DNA of 64,000 nucleotides from Cytophagales bacterium (GCA_030448185.1 JAUJNL010000019.1:18369-82368), one strand, 5' to 3'. Numbered from the stretch's first letter, positions 47,869 to 60,151 are shown. The notes: generated by a model from the letters alone, not told the origin. Numbers and translations: made by a program.

Positions 47869-49388
47869 ATGCAGTCGAATAAAACTTCCCTTTGGGTACA
47901 AACCGGACAATATCCATCATTTCCTACGTTGGATGCCGACCTTAATGCAGAAGTAGTTATCGTAGGGGGTGGCATTACAGGCCTTACAACCGCTTATCTT
48001 CTTTTAAAGAAAGGAATACCGGTAATTGTGCTGGAAGCCGAGAAAATCGGGCATGGTACTACCGGCTTCAGCACCGGCCATCTTACCGCCGGCATTGATG
48101 CTGACTACAGCTTCCTCCAATCGCGGTTTGGTCCCGAAACAGCCCGGCAGGTAGCTCAATCTATGATGGAAGCCATTAATTGTGTGGAACGGATCTGCCT
48201 GGACGAAAACCTGGATGCTGATTTTGCCCGGATACCTGCTTATCAATTTACGGAAGACCCAAAGCAAGTAAAAGAACTGGAGGATGAAATAAAAGCTGCG
48301 CAGGAAGCTGGTTTGTCCTGTGAAGCAATAGACGCCGTTCCTTTACCCTTTTCAGTAGTGAAAGCTTTTAGATTGGACAATCAGGCCGACTTTCATCCTT
48401 TGAAGTTTGTTCAAGGACTATCCCAATGCATCCGGTATATGGGTGGACTTATTTTTGAAAATACCCGGGTAACGGACGTGGACGACAGTGAACCTTGCGT
48501 GGTCAGTACGCACAACGGACCAAAAGTAAGAGCCCGGCAAGTCATACTGGCTACGCATACGCCGGTTCAGTTTAATATGGTGCAAACCGAATTGCTACCC
48601 TATCAGTCTTACGTAGTAGTAGCCCAACTGAATGGACAAGAAATAGCCAAAGGTTTATACTGGGATACACTTGAATTTTACCACTACATCCGCACCTACG
48701 AAGCGGATGGAAAAAAATACCTGGTTGTCGGTGGAGAAGACCACAAAACCGGGGACCGGGAAAGGGATATTAATGAGCATTTCGAACGGCTGGAGGACTA
48801 TATCCGCACCCATTTCGGAAATCTACCCATTACGCACCGCTGGTCGGCTGAATTTTCTATTCGGCTGATGGATTGCCTTTCATTGGCCGGAGTCCCTTTG
48901 GAAAAAATAAATTCATTGCTACGGGTTTTACCGGCGATGGGCTGGTATTTAGTGTCGCTTCGGCCCTGCTGCTTACTGATCTGCTTACCGGGGTGGATAA
49001 TCCATTGGCTAAAGTATACGATCCGGCCCGGTTCAATCTGGCTGCTTCCGCCACTGATCTGGTTGAGCAAAACCTTGACTTTGCGTACCGTTTCATCAAA
49101 GATCGCTTGGTGACTGATGCTAAAAGTGTAAGTGAAGTACCTAAAGGGGAAGGACGCATTATCCGGATGGGCTTGAAACAATCAGCCGTTTACCGGGACG
49201 AAAATGACCAGCTGCATTTTCTTTCCCCAATCTGCACGCATATGCATTGTATTGTGCAATGGAATAATGCGGAGAAATCATGGGATTGTCCCTGTCACGG
49301 CGGTAGATTTAAAGCTACTGGTGAGGTACTAACCGGTCCTCCGGTGGAAGCACTCCTGCGCCAGGAAGTGGAGATAAAAAATGAATAA
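47869..49388 (+). CDS. FAD-dependent oxidoreductase with C-terminal Rieske domain (one frameshift)
   Basis: The N-terminal DAO-type FAD fold starts AEVVIVGGGITGLTTAYLLL and has a later GHGTTGFSTGHLTAGID. The frame changes near 48850; the second frame gives GLPFIGRSPFGKNKFIATGF and GDGLVFSVASALLL, then a Rieske [2Fe-2S] domain with both ligand pairs: CTHMHCIVQWNN and CPCHGGRF. Total about 506 aa, the normal length of this two-domain family. Substrate unknown; relatives are predicted amine or glycine-type oxidoreductases that pass electrons to the Rieske centre. Cytosolic by lack of leader. Confidence 0.85.
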
Positions 49389-49399
49389 CAAACGTCTAA

Positions 49400-49561
49400 A
49401 CCGCTGATGGAAATGATGAAGGGATTGTCGTGATAAAATAAGCTGAATCATGATTCGCAAGATTTGCCGGAAAAGTGCTTGAATTTATATATTCCTGTTT
49501 TTCTGTAAATTCTGATTCAGGAATGAATCATCTTCATCCTTTCATCATTTCCATCAACGGT
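49400..49561. repeat. 26-bp inverted repeat between convergent genes
   Basis: ACCGCTGATGGAAATGATGA at 49400 continues for six more bases, and its complement lies at 49536-49561; 24 of 26 positions agree. The arms are 110 bp apart and sit exactly in the gap between two convergent genes. It could act as a bidirectional transcription stop or be the ends of a small degenerate element. Confidence 0.6.
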
Positions 49562-49566
49562 TCGGA

Positions 49567-50236
49567 CTACTCTTCTCCTATTCTCTTTACCAGTTCTTTT
49601 TTGTCAAACAGCAGACTCCAGATGGCTATGGTCTGGTTTGGTTTAAGATTTACCAGGCTATCCAGGCTATATTTTGCTGATAGCGCTTCCCAGTCCTTCT
49701 GGCTAAGTTCCTTCCCGACGCTGCCGTGGCATTTCAGACACATCTGGTTAGAGAGACTGATTGGAGCCGTGTAGAGCATATAGGTATCGTTCTGCTGCAC
49801 ATTAGGATCAACCGGCTGGTTATTCTGGACGCTGTACTGGTACGCATCGAGCAACTCTTTTTCCTTATTATTAAGCTTTACTGATACTGGCTGTCCAATG
49901 AATCGTATCCGTTTTATCTCTACGGCGTATTCCTTTTCCAGCGAATCGGTAGCTGATAACTGGTTCAGCTGGCAAAACCGGGCTGCGTTGACCAATCCTT
50001 CCTGATCAATAGCAGCGGACAACTTACGGGAGATCGCATTCTGTAACGCAGTTGAAATCGTTTCGCCATTCTGAAAAGCTTTCTCTGCGATTTGTGAGGG
50101 CGTAATGTGTCACACCTCCCGGTTCCGGATTTCTTTAGCCAGTTCCGGGCTGGAAACTGTTTTTGTTCTTTCTCCGCAACCGGTTAGTATACCTAACGCA
50201 GTCAAAGCCAATAAAAAGAATAGGTTGAAGCATCAT
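49567..50236 (-). CDS. DUF3365 haem-binding lipoprotein (one frameshift, one in-frame stop)
   Basis: ATG at 50236 or 50233, followed by a one-base shift, gives a lipoprotein leader FNLFFLLALTALGILTGCGE with lipobox LTGC. The frame then runs TVSSPELAKEIRNREV, meets TGA at 50110-50112, and continues in frame HITPSQIAEKAFQNGETIST and the track ORF. The mature protein contains a single c-type haem site MCLKCHGSVG and the DUF3365/Tll0287 features AARFCQLNQ and NKEKELLDAYQ. CGA (Arg) to TGA is the simplest reading of the stop. Likely a periplasmic haem sensor or electron carrier. It lies downstream of the GAF-PAS sensor gene, but a terminator separates them. Confidence 0.75.
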
Positions 50237-50250
50237 TTTCTCGAAAAAAC

Positions 50251-50285
50251 AAAAGCCCCGGCAAGTTACTTCTGCCGGGGTTTTT
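50251..50285 (-). terminator. Intrinsic terminator of the sensor gene
   Basis: An 8-bp GC-rich stem CCCCGGCA / TGCCGGGG with a 9-nt loop, flanked by A and T runs. It lies 19 bp beyond the stop of the minus-strand HAMP-GAF-PAS gene and immediately upstream of the DUF3365 lipoprotein start. Confidence 0.75.
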
Positions 50286-50303
50286 ACAAAATCATGCTTC
50301 TAG

Positions 50304-52242
50304 TTAAACATCAATCTGCTGCAACTGGGGTTGCCACTCACCTACATTATCCAGAATCATCAGGTATTTTACTACCTGTCCATAGTGATCCAGTAAGGCA
50401 CTTGCCGAAGCTTTTTTACCGCGACGGGCTTTCCACTACGGGGTTTGATTGATGCCGCTGCGATCCAGACCTGTCCTGATTGAGCAGGTTTTTCATCTGG
50501 TCCATTTTTCCTTTGGCATCCACCAGCGACTCAAGCGACTTACCCAACATCTCCGATGTATCATAGCCTAATTGGGTAGCTGCCATCTGATTGGCGTAAA
50601 TAATTCTATGGTTACGGTCAAATTCCAAGATCAACTGCGTAGCATTAAAAAGCTGTTCACGGGCCTCCGTATCACGCTGAGCACGCTGCATCTCCTCCTG
50701 CGTAGCCTGCAGTTCTTCCATATTCTGACGCATTTCCTCTTCCTGGGCCCCGCATCTGCTCGGTTAGCATGGTAGATTCTTCCAGTAGCCGCCCGGTGCG
50801 TTCGTTTACCTTGGCCGATGAAACGGTAGAAGCAATACTTTCGGCAATTTTCTCCACAAATTCGACCTCGTGTGACTCAAATTCATTAAACGAAGCAACT
50901 TCTACTACTCCGTACGTCTGGTCATTAACCTTTAGCGGTACAATAAGTACACTGCGTGGATTAGACTCGCCAAGACCAGAGGTAATGGTAATATAATTAT
51001 CGGGAACCTCCGTCAGATAAATCCGCTCCCCTTCCTGCCAGGCTTGGCCGGTTAACCCTTCTCCCACGTATATTTTCTGCTCAGGTATTTCTTCTTATCC
51101 CAGGCATAACAAGCCTTCAGTTCCAGAAATGGCTCTCCCGCTTCACTGTTAATAATAAATATGCCTCCCTGATTGGATCGGGTATATTTGACCAGGTTAG
51201 AGATGATATCATCACACAGCTGATTAAAGTCGCTGCTGTTACGACGCAGAATCTCTCCAAACCGGGCTTGCCCTTCCGTAGCCCAGTTACGGCGCTTATC
51301 TTCGTCAGCTACGCGTTTGAGATTATCCCGCATTTCTAGTAAAGCATTTCCCAATACATCTTTATCACTCAAAGGCTGATGATCCGCTTCGTAATTGCCA
51401 TTACCAATATTAGCGGCAAAGGTAGAAGTAGAGCGTAATCCGGCAACCAATTTATCCACCGCCTGGGCCATTTCACCAATTTCATCTTTTGCTTTCGGCC
51501 AGTTTGCGATTTTCGGGTAGTTCACCCGTACTCAGTTGTTGAATTACGTCGCGAATATGATTGATGGGCTTGGTAATCGAACGGGTCAGCAGCAAGGCGG
51601 CAGTAATTCCGATCAATACCAGTACGACTCCGATAATGATGGTTACGTTCTGTACGCTGTTGCTTGATTTTAGTACTTCACTGTCGGCAGTCTTAGCTTC
51701 TGCCGTTTTCTGCACCAGCAATTCATTTACCTGGTCCATTATTTTGTTGGAAAGCGGCAATACTTCGCCTTCCAGACGAGTAGTATTTTCCATCTTAGTC
51801 AGACCGCTGTTTTCCTCGTAATCTTCAAAGCTGCTAGTTCGGTCATGATTACTTTTTCAATAGTAAGCAGACTATCGAAATTGTTCAGTGTAGAATCCAG
51901 CACCAGTTGCTGACGCATGCCCCACGTTTTCTTTAAGGTATTGAGTTTTTCCTTCGGGGCCGGGTATTCCACTTCGTGCAGTTTCTTGAGGGCTTCCTTA
52001 TCCTCAGCATTCGTTTGCAGGTAGATCCAGTTGGTCGTGTACATTTCTCGAATTAGTGGCTAGTAGCTTAAACTCATTGAGAATGTCGCGGGGAAGGACA
52101 CACAATTTCTCCGTTTTCCCGGATGATGGATGCACTCTTTTGCAGGAAATGAAAATAAACACGATGGTAAGTGCCGAATACGACAAGCGTGGAAAAGCCT
52201 CCACTAATCTTCTGACCAATACGGGAAGTGAAACTTCTTCAT
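50304..52242 (-). CDS. HAMP-GAF-PAS membrane sensor protein (many frameshifts)
   Basis: ATG 52242 (MKK) opens a first membrane helix around [14 protein letters not shown] periplasmic four-helix sensor follows ([40 protein letters not shown]), then a second helix ([20 protein letters not shown]), HAMP ([20 protein letters not shown]), GAF ([20 protein letters not shown]), a coiled coil ([20 protein letters not shown]) and PAS ([20 protein letters not shown]). The protein ends [12 protein letters not shown] at 50304. At least six breaks are needed to join the track ORFs. There is no histidine-kinase domain; the architecture resembles methyl-accepting or regulatory sensors of gliding bacteria, and output is unknown. 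Confidence 0.75.
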
Positions 52243-52544
52243 AGATGCGACTTGAGTATCAAAAATCTCTCTCAGTTACGATTCACTCAGGGATTAAAGT
52301 AAAATTCACGGTAAATCTCCTGGCAATATCTGCATTATTCAATCAACCTGTTGAATAACTATTTTCGTACTTGAGAGAGGACACGTAAGTTCTGTTCCGT
52401 AATCAGGAAACTCAGGCAGTAATTACGGGAAGGTATTTGAAAATTTTTGGAGGGATATCAATTCTGGTCAGTACCCACTGCTTACCTTATTCACCAGCCG
52501 GTTTTCGTCTTGTCTTTGAGTGATGCTTTCAGACGATAAAAGCA
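52243..52544. other. Upstream region of the sensor gene
   Basis: About 300 bp without an ORF. It contains a spaced inverted match TCTCTCTCA / TTGAGAGAGG around 52270-52380 and must hold the sensor promoter, but I cannot assign boxes with confidence. Confidence 0.3.
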
Positions 52545-52584
52545 ATAAAAAAGCAGGCGTTTGCCTCGCTGTTTGCTTTTTTAT
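52545..52584 (-). terminator. Intrinsic terminator behind lpdA
   Basis: ATAAAAAAGCA pairs exactly with TGCTTTTTTAT around a GC-containing loop. It lies about 100 bp beyond the lpdA stop on the minus strand and can end that transcript. Confidence 0.65.
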
Positions 52585-52681
52585 GTAGCGCAAATACTAT
52601 TTTTTTCCGCCGCTCAACTGCTACCCAAAGCTAAATTATTTAGGTAAAACCGTTTGTTTTCTTACAACGGTCAAAACACTT

Positions 52682-54536
<1,855 letters not shown>

Positions 54537-57437
54537 ATGCAACCCATGAGAGTAGTATGGATAGGCTTGGGCGCCCTGGCACTGGGCATCTCAGCTTACA
54601 CACTTAAAAATGACCTGGTGTCAAGCACCGCCAATAAGTATTATTCGGAGGAAACCCAATTGTATCTTCCGGAAGACTTGGAAGCAACCGTCTGGGCCGA
54701 ATCACCCAACTTCTACAATCCGACCAATATGGACGTAGATGCCAAAGGAAGAATCTGGGTAACGGAAGCTGTTAATTACCGCTTGTATAACAATAAGCCC
54801 GAAAACCGGCTGACGCATCCGGAAGGTGACCGGGTCGTGATTCTGGAAGATAAAAATGGCGACGGCACAGCGGAGAGTTCAAAAGTCTTCGTGCAGGATA
54901 AGGACTTAGTAGCGCCGCTGGGCATTGCCGTGATCGGCAACAAAGTAATCGTATCGAGTGCTCCTTCCATCATTGTATACACCGACGAAAACGGCGACGA
55001 TAAGCCCGATAAGAAAGAAGTATTCCTGACCGGGTTCGGCGGCCTGGACCACGACCACAGTCTGCACGCCGTATTAGCCGGACCAGATGGCAAATGGTAC
55101 TTTAACGCCGGTAATGCCGGTCCGCACCTGGTGACCGACAAAGGAGGCTGGAATTTAAAATCGGGCAGTTTGTACAACGGCGGTTCTCCTTACAATAAAT
55201 CCAACAAGCCCGGCTACGTCAGTGATGATGGTAAAGTATGGGTGGGCGGCTTAGCCTTGCGGGTGAACCCGGACGGAAAAGGGCTTACCGTACTCGGGCA
55301 TAACTTCCGGAACTCCTATGAACTAACCGTAGACTCGTACGGCAACGTCTGGCAAAATGACAACGATGACGACGGAAACATGGGTTGCCGCGTAACCTGG
55401 GTAATGGAAGGAGCCAACCAGGGTTATTTCAGTACCGATGGTTCGCGTAAGTGGCAAGCCGACCGCCGGCCGGGACAACAGACTGTGACGTCTCACTGGC
55501 ATCAGGAAGATCCGGGAGTAATGCCCTTCGGCGATAATACCGGAGCCGGTGCGCCCACGGGTATTGTCCGGAACGAAAGTGACCTGCTGGGTGAAAAATA
55601 CCGGGGCTTGCTGCTAAGCTGCGAATCGGGCCGGAATGTCATATATGGGTATTTGCCCGAGGCAAACGGAGCTGGTTTCAATCTGAAAAGAACCAATTTT
55701 ATCACTTCCCTCCAGAATTTCGATGCCAATACGGCTACCACTAAAGCTACCGGCACGGATAAAACCAAGTGGTTCCGGCCCAGCGACGTTGCCATCGGCG
55801 CCGACGGAGCTATTTACGTAACCGACTGGTACGATGCTGTAGTGGGTGGTCACCGCATGAACGACAGTACCGGGCGGGGTCGTATCTACCGCATTGCACC
55901 CAAAGGCCGTAAGCTTAAAACCCCCAAGATTAATCTGAAAACGACCAAGGGACAGCTCGAAGCGTTGCTAAATCCGGCCATTAATGTGCGTCACGTAGCC
56001 TTTGTATTATTGCAGGAAAAAGGAGCCAAAGTGGTAAAGGACGTAAGCAAACTGCTGGCTTCCCCCAATCCGTTTCACCGGGCAAGAGCGGTGTGGCTAC
56101 TCTCTAAACTGGGCCCCGAAGGCGTGACCCAAGTGGAAGCCTTACTGAAAGATTCCAATCCTGATATCCGAATTACGGCTTTCCGGGCACTGCGGCAGGT
56201 GAAACCCGATATTTTACCCTATGCCAGCCAATTGAGCAAAGATCCTTCTCCGGCCGTGCGCCGGGAAGTGGCTGTTGCCTTACGGGATCTGCCCCTCGAA
56301 AAAGTAAAGGATGTGGCCGTAGCACTTGCCTCTCAGTATGACGGTCAGGACCGCTGGTACGTAGAAGCCGTAGGATTAGCCCTACTCAATAAAGAAGAAC
56401 AAGTGTATCCCGAACTTCAGGCCAAGCTTGGTGGCGAACCGGTCAGCTGGACACCTCAATTCGAGGGACTGGCCTGGCGACTACACCCCAAATCTGCCAT
56501 TGAAGCATTCAAACTACGGGCCGCTTCGCCTCAGCTTACCGAAGAACAACGGAAAAAAGCCATGGTCGCCCTGGCTTTTATCAAAGACCAGCAAGCCGAC
56601 GATGCTATGACTGAACTGTCGAAAAGCACTTTACCCGATGTGCAGGAGCAGGCTCTTTGGTGGTTGAGGTTCAGGAAGTCCAATGACTGGAGTAACTTCA
56701 ACATTGATCTACCCGCCTCAGCACTGGCCGCCAATCCGGAGACCCAAAAGAAAATGCTGGAACTTAAGGCGAAAGTAGCCGGCAGCGACGTACCCATGAA
56801 AGAGAAAATTGCCGCGGCCACGGAAATGGCCAAAGACCGGACCGGCGGAGAAATGCTGATTGGTATGGCTAATGAAAAAAAGTTGCCCAAAGAAGTAATC
56901 GAAGAAGTAAGCAAGGTGATTTTCACCAACCCCGATCAGTCGGTGCGGGTGCTGGCCAGCGACTATTTTAAACGTCCCGGTGGAGAGGCATCTTTGTCAA
57001 TCCCTAAAATTGCCAAACTATCCGGTGAGCCGCTACAAGGAAAAGTCGTTTTTCAGACTCGCTGCACCTCCTGCCACCGCATCGCCAAAGAAGGCAATGA
57101 TGTAGGCCCTGAACTCACTCTTATTCGGAAGAAGTTTGATAAATCGGGTTTGCTGGATGCCATTGTAAATCCCAGTGCCGGCATGGCTTTCGGCTACGAA
57201 TCCTGGCTGATTACAAAAAAGGACGGTACGACAGCTTCCGGGTTCTTGCAGGCCGACGGAGAAACGGTGGTATTAAAAGACCCAGGCGGTCAGCTTTACC
57301 ACCTAAAAGCCAACGAAATAGCTTCGCGTAAGCAATTTGCGACCAGCATTATGCCGGAGCCTACTGCTTTAGGCCTGAACGAACAGGATCTGGCAAACGT
57401 AGCCGAATACCTGCTGACGCTGAAAGCAGAGAAGTAA
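54537..57437 (+). CDS. PVC-type haem-binding CxxCH dehydrogenase-like protein
   Basis: Intact 966-aa exported protein with an N-terminal hydrophobic leader (VVWIGLGALALGISAYTL). The first 420 residues form the PVC-type propeller domain (FYNPTNMDVDAKGRIWVTEA, GGLDHDHSLHAVLAGPDGKW, SDVAIGADGAIYVTDWYDAV). Then HEAT repeats at about 475-720 (HRARAVWLLSKLGPEGVTQV), and a C-terminal cytochrome c domain with CTSCHRIAKEGNDVGPELT at about residue 844. Such proteins are common in Planctomycetes and Cytophagales and are thought to oxidise sugars or polyols with electrons leaving through the haem. No frameshift. Confidence 0.88.
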   Translation: MQPMRVVWIGLGALALGISAYTLKNDLVSSTANKYYSEETQLYLPEDLEATVWAESPNFYNPTNMDVDAKGRIWVTEAVNYRLYNNKPENRLTHPEGDRVVILEDKNGDGTAESSKVFVQDKDLVAPLGIAVIGNKVIVSSAPSIIVYTDENGDDKPDKKEVFLTGFGGLDHDHSLHAVLAGPDGKWYFNAGNAGPHLVTDKGGWNLKSGSLYNGGSPYNKSNKPGYVSDDGKVWVGGLALRVNPDGKGLTVLGHNFRNSYELTVDSYGNVWQNDNDDDGNMGCRVTWVMEGANQGYFSTDGSRKWQADRRPGQQTVTSHWHQEDPGVMPFGDNTGAGAPTGIVRNESDLLGEKYRGLLLSCESGRNVIYGYLPEANGAGFNLKRTNFITSLQNFDANTATTKATGTDKTKWFRPSDVAIGADGAIYVTDWYDAVVGGHRMNDSTGRGRIYRIAPKGRKLKTPKINLKTTKGQLEALLNPAINVRHVAFVLLQEKGAKVVKDVSKLLASPNPFHRARAVWLLSKLGPEGVTQVEALLKDSNPDIRITAFRALRQVKPDILPYASQLSKDPSPAVRREVAVALRDLPLEKVKDVAVALASQYDGQDRWYVEAVGLALLNKEEQVYPELQAKLGGEPVSWTPQFEGLAWRLHPKSAIEAFKLRAASPQLTEEQRKKAMVALAFIKDQQADDAMTELSKSTLPDVQEQALWWLRFRKSNDWSNFNIDLPASALAANPETQKKMLELKAKVAGSDVPMKEKIAAATEMAKDRTGGEMLIGMANEKKLPKEVIEEVSKVIFTNPDQSVRVLASDYFKRPGGEASLSIPKIAKLSGEPLQGKVVFQTRCTSCHRIAKEGNDVGPELTLIRKKFDKSGLLDAIVNPSAGMAFGYESWLITKKDGTTASGFLQADGETVVLKDPGGQLYHLKANEIASRKQFATSIMPEPTALGLNEQDLANVAEYLLTLKAEK

Positions 57438-57454
57438 ATGCGCTAATATGAACT

Positions 57455-57498
57455 AAAACAAAATGCGGAAGGCCTAAAAACCTTCCGCATTTTGTTTT
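57455..57498. terminator. Bidirectional terminator, 18-bp stem
   Basis: AAAACAAAATGCGGAAGG and its exact complement are separated by CCTAAAAA. It sits between the stop of the PVC-type gene and the stop of convergent hslV, with A and T runs on both sides, so it can end both transcripts. Confidence 0.85.
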
Positions 57499-57514
57499 AC
57501 AGACCTAAATCATT

Positions 57515-58051
57515 CTACATTGTCTCAATAATCAGATTATGGTTGGTATAAATGCAGATGTCAGCGGCAATGTGCAGGCTTTCGGCAACCATTTCCTCGG
57601 CTGTCAGGTGCGGAGCGTGTTTCTTGAGGGCCGTGGCGGCTGATTGGGCAAACATGCTGCCTGAACCAATAGAAGCAATACCAGTATCTGGCTCCAGCAC
57701 GTCACCGGTACCGGACAACACTAAAAGCTCATCTTTGGCTGCCGCAATCAGCATGGCTTCGAGGCGGCGCAGGTAGCGGTCCGTACGCCAGTCTTTAGCG
57801 AGCTCAATGGCGGCTCTTTTCATATTTCCGCCAAACGCCCCCAGTTTTTCCTCGAAGCGCTCCATTAACGAAAACGCATCGGCAGTAGAGCCGGCAAAGC
57901 CGATAATTACTTTTCCGTTGGATAGCTTCCGGATTTTGCGGACATTACTTTTAGCGACTGTATTGCCCATCGTGGCCTGGCCGTCGGCGCCAATGGCAAC
58001 TTGTCCATTGTGCAGAATGGCCAGCACGGTTGTTGAATGAATCTTTTCCAT
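57515..58051 (-). CDS. hslV: ATP-dependent protease proteolytic subunit HslV
   Basis: Complete 178-aa HslV (ClpQ). The catalytic Thr lies in MEKIHSTTVLAILHNGQVAI: the mature N-terminus is TTVLA after removal of six residues, slightly more leader than usual. GADGQATMGNTVAKSNVRKI, VIIGFAGSTADAFSLMERFE and DTGIASIGSGSMFAQSAATA are diagnostic. It forms the proteasome-like core used with the HslU ATPase, which is not in this window. Confidence 0.95.
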   Translation of the reverse strand: MEKIHSTTVLAILHNGQVAIGADGQATMGNTVAKSNVRKIRKLSNGKVIIGFAGSTADAFSLMERFEEKLGAFGGNMKRAAIELAKDWRTDRYLRRLEAMLIAAAKDELLVLSGTGDVLEPDTGIASIGSGSMFAQSAATALKKHAPHLTAEEMVAESLHIAADICIYTNHNLIIETM

Positions 58052-58369
58052 AGTATATGAATAGTTGGCAGGAACTTAACCTCAAGGGTTAATGAGGCTG
58101 ATCTGCTAAATGATCAGAAATTGTTCCAATTGGTAAAATAGCAGTGAAACTAAAGCATCCGGTTAAAATGTCTGGTATTACCGCCATTATTACCGGAACC
58201 GGGCATCCAGAGACGCCATGACTTAGGTTCTCCACGTTCAACTACTGACTCTTGTAGTCATCCTAAGAAGCAAAGTCCTATTAATTGAAAATGCTAAATT
58301 TCAAATGCTAAGTGCTCTAATTAAGCATATAACATTTAAAATTTAGCATTCAGAACTTAGCATTTTCTA
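58052..58369. repeat. Intergenic region with AATGCTAA inverted repeats
   Basis: 318 bp between hslV and the E2 gene, both minus. From 58287 to 58367 the sequence contains GAAAATGCTAAATTTCAAAT and near its end CTTAGCATTTTC, that is, AATGCTAA-type units twice in each orientation. The arms form an imperfect stem directly after the E2 stop, so it may serve as its transcription stop. The rest shows nothing I can identify. Confidence 0.5.
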
Positions 58370-60151
58370 TCACACCAGCATCCGCATCGGGTCTTCCAGC
58401 AAGCTCTTCAGGGTTTGCAGGAAGGCAGCCGCAGTAGCTCCATCCACGACGCGATGGTCGCAGCTCAGCGTTACCTTCATAATGTTGCCGATCTTGATTT
58501 CGCCGTCCTTCACGATTGGCGTCTGTTTAATACCACCCACGGCCAGGATACAGGAATCCGGAGGATTGATGATGGCAGTAAATTCATCGATGCCAAACAT
58601 GCCCAGATTGGAAATGGTGAACGTATTACCCTCCATTTCTTTGGGCTGAAGTTTTTTATTCTTGGCCTTACCGCCCAGGTCTTTGGCTTCAGCGGAAATC
58701 TGAGAGAGTTGTTTGGTATCGGCAAACCGAATGACAGGCACTAAAAGCCCTTCCTCCACGGCTACGGCCATGCCAATGTGCACGTACTGGTTGTAGCGGA
58801 TTTTATCTCCCCGCCAGGATGAATTGATTTTCGGATGTTTCTGCAGCGCTACGGCTGATGCCTTAATCACCAGATCATTGAAGGAAATCTTTACGGGAGA
58901 ATACTCATTCATACCTTCGCGGGCCGTCATTGCCTTATCCATGTTGATTTCCATAGTCAGGTAGAAATGCGGAGCCCCAAACTTACTTTCGGCCAGACGA
59001 CGGGCAATGGTTTTGCGCATCTGCGATACAGGCACTTCCTCAAAGCGTTCCTCGCCGGCAGCAACCGGGAAGGCAACTGCCGGAGTTGCTTTTTCCGCAG
59101 GCTTAGCTTCGGGTTGAGCCTCTACTTTCGCCGGTTGTGGCTGGGCTTGCGGCACAAAGGATTCAATGTCACGCTTCACGATCCGGCCGCTTTCTCCCGA
59201 ACCCTTAATCTGCCGTACGTCGAAGCCTTTCTCTTCGGCCAAACGCTTAGCCAGCGGAGAAACCTTCAGCCGCTCATTGCTGTCATTGGCAGCAGGTGGT
59301 TCAACGGTGGCCGGAGTAGAAGCCTGGTTAGCGGCGCCATTAGTTCCCGGAGCAGTCATGCCCGGTGCCGTTATATTATTGGGTCCTACATTGGAGCCTT
59401 CTGCTTTAGGTCCGTAGGTAGCCGTTTCTTGCTTTATATTTTCGACTGCCTTATTCTGGTCCGTTACGGGTTCCGGGGCCGGCTGATCCAACACTGCCTG
59501 ATAATTAGCTCCTTTTTCACCAATAATAGCCAAGATCCCATCAATAATGACCGAATCGCCCTGCTTTACCCCCGCGTACAAGAGGGTACCGCTTTCGGGA
59601 GATTCAAAATCCATGGTTGCTTTGTCAGTCTCGATCTCGGCTAGTAAATCACCTGATTTAACGGAGTCGCCAACCTGCTTGTGCCAGGCTACTACCGTAC
59701 CTTCAGTCATGGTATCACTCATTTTGGGCATCCGTACCACGGTAGCATTCACATTAGCCGGAGGCGCGGCAGAAACGGCCGGGGCAGTTGCCGGAGCAGT
59801 AGTGCGTTGAGAGCCGTTGCCATTTCCTGTAGTTGGTGAATTTGTCTGCGCTGCGGGCTGAGGCGCAGCGGCTCCACCAGATTCGCCTTTGAGCAACGCT
59901 TCAATATTTTCACCTTGTTTGCCGATAATGGCCAGGATGCCATCAATGGCCACTGCCTCCTTCTCCTTAGGCCCCACGTACAAGAGGGTACCGCTCTCGG
60001 GAGATTCAAAATCCATGGTCGCTTTGTCAGTCTCGATCTCGGCCAGCAATTCGCCGGACTTTACACTATCTCCGACTTTCTTATGCCAGGCTGCAATGAC
60101 ACCCTCGGTCATGGTGTCACTCATTTTGGGCATTCTGATGATCTCAGCCAT
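58370..60151 (-). CDS. Pyruvate dehydrogenase complex E2, dihydrolipoamide acetyltransferase
   Basis: Intact 593 aa. Two N-terminal lipoyl domains (about 1-80 and 140-215), each with the lipoylated lysine in LLAEIETDKATMDFESPESG, joined by Ala/Pro-rich linkers. A peripheral-subunit-binding domain follows (KVSPLAKRLAEEKGFDVRQI, GSGESGRIVKRDIE), then the acetyltransferase core with FNDLVIKASAVAL and the catalytic DHRVVDGATAAAF. It moves acetyl groups from E1 to CoA. The E1 genes are not nearby. The two lipoyl domains are almost identical at DNA level. Confidence 0.93.
   Translation of the reverse strand: MAEIIRMPKMSDTMTEGVIAAWHKKVGDSVKSGELLAEIETDKATMDFESPESGTLLYVGPKEKEAVAIDGILAIIGKQGENIEALLKGESGGAAAPQPAAQTNSPTTGNGNGSQRTTAPATAPAVSAAPPANVNATVVRMPKMSDTMTEGTVVAWHKQVGDSVKSGDLLAEIETDKATMDFESPESGTLLYAGVKQGDSVIIDGILAIIGEKGANYQAVLDQPAPEPVTDQNKAVENIKQETATYGPKAEGSNVGPNNITAPGMTAPGTNGAANQASTPATVEPPAANDSNERLKVSPLAKRLAEEKGFDVRQIKGSGESGRIVKRDIESFVPQAQPQPAKVEAQPEAKPAEKATPAVAFPVAAGEERFEEVPVSQMRKTIARRLAESKFGAPHFYLTMEINMDKAMTAREGMNEYSPVKISFNDLVIKASAVALQKHPKINSSWRGDKIRYNQYVHIGMAVAVEEGLLVPVIRFADTKQLSQISAEAKDLGGKAKNKKLQPKEMEGNTFTISNLGMFGIDEFTAIINPPDSCILAVGGIKQTPIVKDGEIKIGNIMKVTLSCDHRVVDGATAAAFLQTLKSLLEDPMRMLV

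Noticed and set aside
57455-57498. Member of the GCATT hairpin repeat family
   Set aside because: It is a standard bidirectional terminator with A and T runs between convergent stops; the loop and stem differ from the 3-nt-loop hairpins.
58967-59644. 225-aa plus-strand ORF opposite the E2 gene
   Set aside because: Antisense to conserved lipoyl and binding domains; low-complexity Arg/Phe composition.
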